The position numbers were made by a program, and so were the translations under genes. From Methanoregulaceae archaeon (GTDB lineage Archaea; Halobacteriota; Methanomicrobia; Methanomicrobiales; Methanospirillaceae), in the NCBI GenBank assembly GCA_025453715.1, contig JALOPT010000022.1, positions 1 to 19,878 of the forward strand: DNA of 19,878 nt, read 5' to 3'. Shown here piece after piece: positions 8,274 through 14,387 of the stretch. The number at the start of each line of letters is the position of its first letter. Position 1 is the stretch's first letter. Below the pieces are notes generated by a model. That model saw nothing but the letters and a program-made list of their open reading frames with translations, did no database searches and was not told the DNA's origin.

Positions 8274-9086
8274 TCAATTATATTGCAGCTTTCGTACGAT
8301 CTCGACCACTTCACTCACGTTTTTAACGACGTGACCTGCAGTCCGGTATAATTCGTCCGGTTTTCCTCCCGCCTGCTCCTCGGTAAGGATTGCAATATCT
8401 GCCTTTTTCATTGCACAAAGGTCATTGATGCTGTCACCGACCATCACGACCCGGTCGAATTCACACTGGAGATCAGATACTATCTGCGCCTTCATAGAAG
8501 GTGTTGCCACTCCGTACACCCGGTCACGTGGAATACCAAGATAATCAGCCATCCTTTCAAGTTTTGCAACCCGGTCCCCGGACGCGATATATGTCGGCAC
8601 CCCCATACGGTGCAGGGTGGAGATGGCCTCCTTGGCCCCCTCGAAGGGCCGCCCCCCGGTCGTGATCGTAAATTCGATGCAGCGCAATGCCATATTCAGG
8701 ATGACCCCGCTGTTCATGGTCACAACAGCCTCCCGGCTGCAGTTTCTCCATACGTCACGGATACATTGCTGGAGGTCGCCGACCATTGCATTGGTATCAT
8801 TGTACAGCGTGTCCCCTACCTCCTCGGCGGCAACCACTTTTCTCGTGCAGCTGATGCCAAACCCAATATTATTCTCAACGAGGAACTCTGAAAGCAGTTT
8901 ACCCGGTGGTGTATCAATTACCTCCCTGGAATGGAGGTGCATAACGACAAGCACCCGTTCAGGAGAACTGAACGTGAGCATCGTGGTCTCGATACCCGGT
9001 AACAGCTGGTTGTTGAGCACATCCTTTGCCACCCGGTAGGTATGGAGCAGGGTACCGGCACTATCAAAGACTACCGCGATTGACGT
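8274..9086 (-). CDS. HAD-superfamily phosphatase-like protein, probable ACG start
   Basis: A soluble HAD-fold protein related to the P-type ATPase phosphorylation domain. Motif I is VVFDSAGTL, with the nucleophile Asp about 9 residues from the proposed start. Then YIASGD (motif II), a Lys in PSMKAQIV (motif III) and VVMVGDSINDL (motif IV). The first standard start in frame is GTG at 9032, but it lies after motif I and would remove the catalytic Asp. An in-frame stop precedes motif I by only eight codons. The only sensible start between them is ACG at 9086-9084, with GGAGTGAT upstream at 9-nt spacing, giving 270 residues. ATG may have mutated to ACG, or ACG may be used. It lies between the RuBisCO group (divergent) and atwA (same strand). 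Substrate unknown. Confidence 0.75.
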   Translation of the reverse strand, partial: TSIAVVFDSAGTLLHTYRVAKDVLNNQLLPGIETTMLTFSSPERVLVVMHLHSREVIDTPPGKLLSEFLVENNIGFGISCTRKVVAAEEVGDTLYNDTNAMVGDLQQCIRDVWRNCSREAVVTMNSGVILNMALRCIEFTITTGGRPFEGAKEAISTLHRMGVPTYIASGDRVAKLERMADYLGIPRDRVYGVATPSMKAQIVSDLQCEFDRVVMVGDSINDLCAMKKADIAILTEEQAGGKPDELYRTAGHVVKNVSEVVEIVRKLQYN

Positions 9087-9144
9087 TGCGAATCACTCCC
9101 CATAAACTCTATCTAGTTATTTGTCCTTCAATGAATGAAGCTGG

Positions 9145-10101
9145 ATGGTCCTTACTGATACCGCAGACAAAATAAAGAGTATGGAGATCCGGGGGGCAGG
9201 CCGGATTGCCCGGGCGGCCGCACTTGCCCTGTCAGGACATGCCGAATCGCTTGAATCCAATGATTTAAATTCATTTCTTGATGAAATGAAGAGGGCCGCG
9301 GACCTTCTTGCAGGGACCCGGCCGACGGCGGTCTCCCTCCCGAACGCGGTGAATATTGTTATGGCATCCCTGTCGCAGGCGACGACTGTACCTGAAGCAA
9401 AACTGGCGATTGTTACGAAAGCCCGCGAATTTATCCAGTCCTCGAAACATGCGGTTGAACGCATCGGGAAAATCGGGGCCCGCCATATCAGTAACGGGGA
9501 TATCATCCTCACCCATTGTAACTCCGAAGCTGCCCTTGCATGTCTTATCGAAGCCCACAGGAGTGGTAAAGTATTCACCGTTTTTGCGACGGAAGTGAGG
9601 CCGAGGAACCAGGGGCACCTCACCATCCGGGTGCTCAACGAAGCCGGTATCAAAACGAATTTTATTGTTGATTCTGCCGTCAGGTCGTTTATTAACGACA
9701 TTGACCTGGTGATAACCGGGGCAGATGCGGTAACCGTGAACGGTGCGGTTGTCAACAAGATCGGGACCTCCCAGATTGCGCTTGCCGCCCATGAGGCACG
9801 GACAAACTTCGTAGTTGCTGCAGAGACCTATAAATTCGCACCACGGACAATCCTTGGTGAACTGATCGAGATAGAAGAGCGGCCTCCTGACGAAGTCCTC
9901 CCGGATGAGATTGCGAAAAGTCTCCCTTATATTACTGTCAGGAACCCCGTGTTCGATGTGACCCCGGCGGAGTATGTTGACCTGATTATCACTGAATCAG
10001 GGGCTATTCCTCCCCAGATGGCCTATATTATTATCAGGGATTACCTCGGCTGGGACATATCAGAATTCGGCAAGGAATTTGACATTGATCACCATGATTA
10101 G
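9145..10101 (+). CDS. Ribose-1,5-bisphosphate isomerase
   Basis: A 318-residue member of the eIF2B-like/methylthioribose-1-phosphate isomerase fold, archaeal R15P isomerase branch (called e2b2 in Thermococcus). It converts ribose 1,5-bisphosphate to ribulose 1,5-bisphosphate, the RuBisCO substrate. Cys125 (ILTHCNSEAA) and Asp194 (ITGADAV) match the catalytic pair of the family; the motif TEVRPRNQG (149-157) is also present. The ATG at 9145 is the only start after an in-frame stop at 9136, and it has no clear ribosome site. A weak TATA-like TTATTTG about 26 nt upstream would make the message nearly leaderless. rbcL follows after 12 nt, which strongly supports the assignment. AMP phosphorylase, the step before it in the AMP pathway, is not in the window. 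Confidence 0.92.
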   Translation: MVLTDTADKIKSMEIRGAGRIARAAALALSGHAESLESNDLNSFLDEMKRAADLLAGTRPTAVSLPNAVNIVMASLSQATTVPEAKLAIVTKAREFIQSSKHAVERIGKIGARHISNGDIILTHCNSEAALACLIEAHRSGKVFTVFATEVRPRNQGHLTIRVLNEAGIKTNFIVDSAVRSFINDIDLVITGADAVTVNGAVVNKIGTSQIALAAHEARTNFVVAAETYKFAPRTILGELIEIEERPPDEVLPDEIAKSLPYITVRNPVFDVTPAEYVDLIITESGAIPPQMAYIIIRDYLGWDISEFGKEFDIDHHD

Positions 10102-10113
10102 GAGATAACCCGC

Positions 10114-11313
10114 ATGCCAGATGTCATTGCATCATACTATTTCCGGCCGCGGGGTGATACCACCCCCGGAGAGGCAGCCCAGGCCCTTGCCGATGAAGAG
10201 ACCACCGGCACATGGACCGGTGTCACAACACGGATGGAATACGTCAAGTATCTTGACGGGGCCGTGCTTGATGTAACACCTTCCGGGAAGGGGTATATTG
10301 CCCGAATCAGTTACCCCTCTGACATTTTCGAGCCCGGCAATGTCCCCCAGTACCTTTCGGTCGTTGCAGGGAACCTCTTCGGCCTCTCGAGGCTGGAAGT
10401 AGTGAGGCTGCTGGATTTCACACTTCCCGATGAACTTGTCCCGTTCAGGGGCCCGAAGTACGGTATCCAGGGGATCCGGAAGATGGTGGGCACAACAAAA
10501 CGTCCGCATGTTGGGACTATCATAAAACCCAAAGTGGGGCTCACCCCTGATGATACGGCCTCGGTTGCCTACCAGGCAGCAATCGGGGGGGTTGATCTCA
10601 TTAAGGACGACGAGACCCTTACTGACCAGAAATTCTGCCCGATAGAAGAACGGCTGCCGAAGGTGATGGCGAAACTTGAGGAGGCAAGGGATGAGACCGG
10701 TCACCAGGTACTCTACGCGGTCAATATTACAACCCGTGGGGACCAGATCGTCGAGCGTGCGGAACACGCCATCGGACTCGGGGCGAACATGATCATGATT
10801 GACGTGATTACCGCCGGCTTTGGGTCACTCCAGGCGCTCGGGGAGGAACCCGGAATCAGGGTACCGATCCATGTCCACCGGACCATGCATGCAGCAATGA
10901 CGAGAAACCAGGAACACGGGATCGCCATGAGGCCCCTTGCACGGCTGGTGCGGATGCTTGGCGGGGACCAGCTCCATACTGGTACCGTAAGCGGGAAAAT
11001 GGCCCACACCGCAGAAGAAGTGACTGGTGACAACCGGGTACTGACCGGACAGGCGTTTGGCATGAACCCCACATTCCCGGTTTCAAGCGGGGGCCTCCAT
11101 CCCGGAAAGGTTGAATCGGAGCTCTCAACGCTCGGGAATGACATTATTCTCCAGGCAGGAGGGGGTATTCACGGGCACCCCGAAGGGACGGCGGCAGGCG
11201 CCCGTGCCATGCGGCAGGCAGTCGATGCGTTCATGGCCGGTATACCTGCCCGGGAATACGCAAAGGATCACTTTGAACTGGAACAGGCGCTCAAATTATG
11301 GGGTACAGCCTGA
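10114..11313 (+). CDS. rbcL: Form III RuBisCO large subunit
   Basis: A 399-residue RuBisCO, slightly shorter than most archaeal ones (about 425-445). All the catalytic positions I checked are present. In spinach numbering: Glu60 (E28, before TTGTW), Asn123 (N87), Lys175 and Lys177 (K138, K140 in IIKPKVG), carbamylated Lys201 with Asp203 and Glu204 (K164, D166, E167 in IKDDET), His294 and Arg295 (HVHR, 253-256), His327 (H288), loop-6 Lys334 (K295), Ser379 (S325) and the GGG near 350. It should therefore carboxylate ribulose bisphosphate to two 3-phosphoglycerate. GGAGAT before the ATG is a good ribosome site. It is co-transcribed with the R15P isomerase. It may serve nucleotide salvage or the reductive hexulose-phosphate pathway described in Methanospirillum; phosphoribulokinase is not visible here. 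Confidence 0.95.
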   Translation: MPDVIASYYFRPRGDTTPGEAAQALADEETTGTWTGVTTRMEYVKYLDGAVLDVTPSGKGYIARISYPSDIFEPGNVPQYLSVVAGNLFGLSRLEVVRLLDFTLPDELVPFRGPKYGIQGIRKMVGTTKRPHVGTIIKPKVGLTPDDTASVAYQAAIGGVDLIKDDETLTDQKFCPIEERLPKVMAKLEEARDETGHQVLYAVNITTRGDQIVERAEHAIGLGANMIMIDVITAGFGSLQALGEEPGIRVPIHVHRTMHAAMTRNQEHGIAMRPLARLVRMLGGDQLHTGTVSGKMAHTAEEVTGDNRVLTGQAFGMNPTFPVSSGGLHPGKVESELSTLGNDIILQAGGGIHGHPEGTAAGARAMRQAVDAFMAGIPAREYAKDHFELEQALKLWGTA

Positions 11314-11333
11314 GTAAAGACAGAGGTACAGAC

Positions 11334-12152
11334 ATGGAGATCGATTTTACAAAATTACATGGCAATGGCAACGATTTTATCCTGATCGACGAGTATGATC
11401 GCATAGTCATCCCGGACCCGATGAAAGGAGAGTTTGCTGCCTCATTTTGTGACCGCCATTTTGGGATCGGGGCAGATGGCGTGCTTTACCTTTCGAAGTC
11501 AGCCGGGGGGGACCTCCGGATGCGCCTCTTTCAGCCTGACAAAAGTGAGGCGGAAATGTGCGGGAACGGTGTCCGCTGTTTCGCAAAATATGCTTATGAT
11601 CATTCGCTCATCGGTACGAAAGGTATCATCGGGACAATGGCCGGCCCGATGCCGGTTGAAATGAACTTTTCCGACGAGGACTTCATGGTGAAAGTCCTTA
11701 TGCCCGAGCCAAAATTTGACAGGAAAGAGATTCCTGCGACGGGTTCCGGGGATTATAATGAAAAAATCGGAGATTATGATGTATATGCAGTAAATACCGG
11801 AGTACCACATGCGGTCATTTTCGTTCCCTCGGTGGAGGCTGTTGATATTACCGTGGTATCACCGGGTATCCGCTATCATGATACCTTCCCTGCCGGGGCA
11901 AATGTCAATTTCGTTGAAATGACCGGCCCCGACGGGATCCGGATCCGGACATACGAGAGGGGTGTTGAAGATGAGACCCTGTCATGCGGGACCGGGGCCA
12001 CGGCGAGCGCAGCAGTGGCGCATAAGCTCGGGTATGCCGGGGAAAAGGTCCATGTTGAAACAGAAGGCGGTCCCCTGAACATTTTCCTCGGGAAGGAAAC
12101 CTTCATGGAAGGTCCTGCATGCACGGTGTTCACCGGGACTATCCTATTCTGA
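11334..12152 (+). CDS. dapF: Diaminopimelate epimerase
   Basis: A 272-residue DapF, which interconverts LL- and meso-diaminopimelate in lysine synthesis. The two active-site Cys are visible: Cys76 in EMCGNGVRCF and Cys218 in LSCGTGATAS. The substrate-binding stretch KLHGNGNDF is at 7-15. An ATG at 11298 also opens this frame, but it lies inside rbcL and adds 12 unrelated residues. The ATG at 11334 has GAGGT 6 nt upstream and puts the family's N-terminal strand at the start. It begins 20 nt after rbcL and probably shares its transcript, though the pathways are unrelated. A T-run follows the stop at once. Confidence 0.93.
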   Translation: MEIDFTKLHGNGNDFILIDEYDRIVIPDPMKGEFAASFCDRHFGIGADGVLYLSKSAGGDLRMRLFQPDKSEAEMCGNGVRCFAKYAYDHSLIGTKGIIGTMAGPMPVEMNFSDEDFMVKVLMPEPKFDRKEIPATGSGDYNEKIGDYDVYAVNTGVPHAVIFVPSVEAVDITVVSPGIRYHDTFPAGANVNFVEMTGPDGIRIRTYERGVEDETLSCGTGATASAAVAHKLGYAGEKVHVETEGGPLNIFLGKETFMEGPACTVFTGTILF

Positions 12153-12158
12153 TTTTTT
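12153..12158 (+). terminator. T-run after dapF
   Basis: Six T directly after the dapF stop. It probably ends the isomerase-rbcL-dapF transcript and separates it from the structured region downstream. Confidence 0.4.
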
Positions 12159-12202
12159 GGGGCGAATAGTTCCGTTGAAATGCTCTAAAGTTCCTTTATT
12201 CA

Positions 12203-12407
12203 ATGGATTATTCGAAATTAATCCATGCTCCCGGGGCCTCACCCCGCCGATGTGGCGACCCCGGTTGGGATAGAGACTATCCCGGAAGACCATGGATTAA
12301 TGAACCTTCGGGAAATCCATGCACAATGAACATCTTGCCGGGAAAGGGACAGGGAGGCATGAAAACCACTCCTGTCTTTGTCTTTCACTCAAATCCGCAG
12401 GGTTTTT
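12203..12407 (+). ncRNA. Candidate structured RNA with alternating complementary arms
   Basis: Arm 1 ATGGATTA (12203-12210), arm 2 TTAATCCATG (12218-12227), arm 3 CATGGATTAA (12291-12300) and arm 4 AATCCATG (12314-12321) alternate in sense. Arms 1 and 2 pair (8 bp), as do arms 3 and 4 (8 bp, closing on CC-TTCG-GG, a classic tetraloop). Alternatively arms 2 and 3 make a perfect 10-bp stem enclosing two GC hairpins: CCGGGG/CCCCGG with inner CGCC/GGCG (12231-12264), and GGGATAG/CTATCCC (12267-12283). A further imperfect stem (about 12345-12379) and T5 (12403-12407) could end it. The plus strand is favoured by the TTCG loop and T-run, but no clear TATA box was found and the strand is uncertain. 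I recognise no known RNA family; it does not look like RNase P, SRP or tRNA. A 68-codon ORF across it has no protein-like character. Confidence 0.45.
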
Positions 12408-12567
12408 AACAAAGCCGGGTGAAATTCAAATTTTATTAAAGAAATAAGTGCCAAAAGGACCATTTTTTAATAGTTCCCGGCATATCGGAGTTTTGTAAAA
12501 AATGGAGTATGCGCCGGGCTTCAGTTAACGCTGTTAACGCCCATCAGGGCATTACCTATCAATCAGG
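12408..12567. other. Gene-free spacer beyond the structured RNA
   Basis: No gene seen. AT-rich stretches TTTTATTAAA (12431-12440) and TTTTTTAATA could be promoter-like on either strand, with nothing convincing downstream. Near the radB end are two GTTAAC copies 3 nt apart (12524-12538) and the hairpin GCCC-ATCA-GGGC (12539-12550). Confidence 0.5.
12497..12550 (-). terminator. Probable radB terminator
   Basis: Reading the minus strand past radB there is a 4-bp GC hairpin (12550-12539), then a GTTAAC/GTTAAC stem with a 3-nt loop, and six T at 12502-12497. Together these form a plausible transcript end for larC-radB. Confidence 0.4.
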
Positions 12568-13266
12568 TTATTGTTCCGTCTCCTGTTCCGTTTCTTTGAC
12601 GTTTTGAATACCGGCACCGGTTATCCTGAAATCGAAGAAATTCCCTGACGGGAGTGAGCGGTGTTTCGTGAGGGTAGCACGGCGCACTGTCCCCTGCTCC
12701 CGGGAAAACCAAATTATCGCCTTCGAAATATGCTCGAGGGCTGTACCGCCAAGCCCGGAATAGACATTTTTTACTGTGTCCATGTATACCTGGTTGGTAA
12801 CGACTACTGGTATCCGGTAGCGCTTTGCGAGACCGAGGAGAAGTACGATCTGCCGGGTGAGTTTCTGCATGGCGTCCCATCCTTTTTCGAGGTTCATCCG
12901 GTACAGTGCCGTTGCCGAATCAACGATGATAAGGCCGACATTACGGGTCCGCAGGATGGTGTCCATCCCTGCAATCATGACCCCCTGCTGGTCGAAATCA
13001 GTTGGTTCGTAAATGTATAGCTGCTCTGCTAGGGTTGCGGCTTTTTCACCAGCAATCTGACGGAACCGCTCTATCGAGAAACCTTCGGTATCAATAAAAA
13101 CGACTGATTTCCCCGATAACAGGCAGGTAACAGCAGCAAGGATACAGGCCGAGCTTTTCCCGCTTGCCGGTTCCCCGTAGAACTGGGTGATGGTACCTGG
13201 TTCAAACCCCCCGTTCAGCAACTGGTCGAGGTCAGGGCTGCCGCTCGGTACTCTTCCCGGGTCCAC
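12568..13266 (-). CDS. radB: DNA repair and recombination protein RadB
   Basis: A 232-residue RecA-fold ATPase, the archaeal RadA paralog that modulates homologous recombination. Walker A is GEPASGKSS, Walker B GLIIVDSAT, and there is a later VVTNQVYMDT loop. It lacks the N-terminal HhH domain of RadA, as RadB does. The open frame reaches an ATG at 13380, but that would add 38 low-complexity residues (Ser/Gly/Arg) and overlap larC by 149 nt. The GTG at 13266 gives the family's usual start just before VPSGSPDLDQLL, and GGTGAT lies 4 nt upstream. GTG at 13275 is also possible. It overlaps the larC end by 35 nt, so the two are probably co-transcribed. Confidence 0.88.
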   Translation of the reverse strand: MDPGRVPSGSPDLDQLLNGGFEPGTITQFYGEPASGKSSACILAAVTCLLSGKSVVFIDTEGFSIERFRQIAGEKAATLAEQLYIYEPTDFDQQGVMIAGMDTILRTRNVGLIIVDSATALYRMNLEKGWDAMQKLTRQIVLLLGLAKRYRIPVVVTNQVYMDTVKNVYSGLGGTALEHISKAIIWFSREQGTVRRATLTKHRSLPSGNFFDFRITGAGIQNVKETEQETEQ

Positions 13267-14340
13267 TGGTATCACCCGCCCCAGCTCCGGGGAGGATCTC
13301 CCATGCACGTTCCTCGATCCGCCTGATGAGTTCCCTGGCCGGAAGCCTGAGCTTTTCCGCATGGATACGGGCCTCATCAAATTCTGCTTTCAGGGTGTAA
13401 CACCAGTCCCCTATCCACCCGCATTTCACCGGGACTTCAATGGTGGTTCCCTGGATATCGAGCCTGACTGTTTCTATCGTACGCCTCGCGATAAAGCGGT
13501 GGACCGACGGGACGCAGCGCACGCCGAGCGTGCCGAGTTCTGATGCCATGACCCCGGCAAGCCGCACTGAGTCCTCTTCCCGGCAGATCACCCGGATGAG
13601 ATAGCCGCCCCGGCCTTTTTTCATGATGCACGGTATGGCACTTGCATCCCTCGCCCCGGCATTCATCAGCACTAAGATGGCGTTAGCGATGATCTCCCCG
13701 CTGACATCATCGACATTCGTTTCGAGGACATCAACAGTGTCGGTGGTCAGGTCTCCTGATTTCTCAAGCATCACTACTCGAAGAACGTTCGGAACACCCG
13801 GCGGGTCCCGGCTTCCTGCCCCGTACCCGGTGCCGGTAATATTGACCGGCCCAATTTCATCCGGAATAATGGTTGAAAATTCTGCGAGGAGCGCTGCCCC
13901 GGTGGGTGTGCATAACTCCCCGTCCTCCTGCCTTCCATATGTACACGAAAGGTCAGATCCCTTCAGGATGGCCGTGGTTGCGGGGGCCGGGACTGGCATG
14001 GTCCCATGCTCCCCCGAGACGAAACCTCCGCCGACCGCGACCGGAGTCACTGCAACGCCATCAATTTTAAGGGTATAAAGGGCTGTACAGGCCCCAATCA
14101 CGTCCGCAACCGCATCATCGGCACCTACCTCGTGAAAATGGACATGGGACCCATGGACCGATTCTTCGGCATCTGATATCCTCCGGAACACCCTGACTGC
14201 CATCTCAATTGCGACGGGTCTGATACCACCGAACGCATTGCTTCCGCCACGGTTTCCCGGTCTGCACCAAGCGAGAGCAGGGCACCGGTGACCATGTCAC
14301 CGGCGGCACCATGGAACGGTTCAAAGAGAAGATATCGCAT
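13232..14340 (-). pseudogene. larC: Nickel-pincer cofactor protein LarC, N-terminal frame break
   Basis: The start codon ATG (14340) opens a frame with the LarC N-terminus (LLFEPFHGAAGDMVTGALL), readable to about residue 37 (GADRETVAEAM) and then not LarC-like. The body lies in another frame: from about 14240, GGIRPVAIEMAVRVFRRI, then ESVHGSHVHFHEVGADDA and the rest to the stop at 13232, 323 residues from the internal ATG at 14203. Family LarC has about 60 more residues between these blocks, so roughly 45-60 codons and the frame appear lost. LarC inserts nickel using CTP. L. plantarum LarC is made by programmed frameshifting, but much further into the gene. Options are a decayed gene, a restart at 14203, or a sequence error. 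A TATA-like CATATATG (14377-14370) lies upstream. Confidence 0.7.
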
Positions 14341-14351
14341 GATTCTAACAG

Positions 14352-14377
14352 TACATATAAATTCCCGCATATATGAT
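14352..14377. promoter_or_regulatory. Divergent larC / cdc48 promoter region
   Basis: Plus-strand ACATATAAA (14353-14361) is centred 31 nt before the cdc48 ATG at 14388. Predicted initiation near 14381-14385 gives an almost leaderless message and rules out the earlier ATG at 14373. On the minus strand CATATATG (14377-14370) is correctly placed for larC. Confidence 0.5.
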
Positions 14378-14387
14378 CTTTCTCTGG

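Noticed and set aside
9117..9758. 213-codon minus-strand frame opposite the R15P isomerase gene
   Set aside because: It mirrors a well-supported gene; its product is Ser/Arg/Ala-rich shadow sequence without motifs.
11298..11333. dapF start at ATG 11298
   Set aside because: It lies within rbcL and adds residues not found in DapF; ATG 11334 has its own ribosome site.
12203..12321. Structured region as tRNA, RNase P RNA or SRP RNA
   Set aside because: There is no T-arm GGTTCGAATCC-like box, and I do not see the conserved RNase P or SRP helix 8 sequences.
12203..12409. 68-codon plus-strand open frame downstream of dapF
   Set aside because: It runs through the paired arms of the structured element, has no ribosome site, and its product (many Pro, Gly and Arg) resembles no protein I know.
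13267..13380. Longer radB starting at ATG 13380
   Set aside because: The added residues are low complexity and lie inside the larC coding end; GTG 13266 has a ribosome site and matches the family start.
13232..14340. Programmed frameshift in larC like that of Lactiplantibacillus plantarum
   Set aside because: The known shift lies far later in the gene, and here a family-typical segment also seems missing; I saw no slippery run at the junction.
14373..14387. cdc48 start at ATG 14373
   Set aside because: It would be upstream of the transcription start predicted from the TATA box at 14353-14361.
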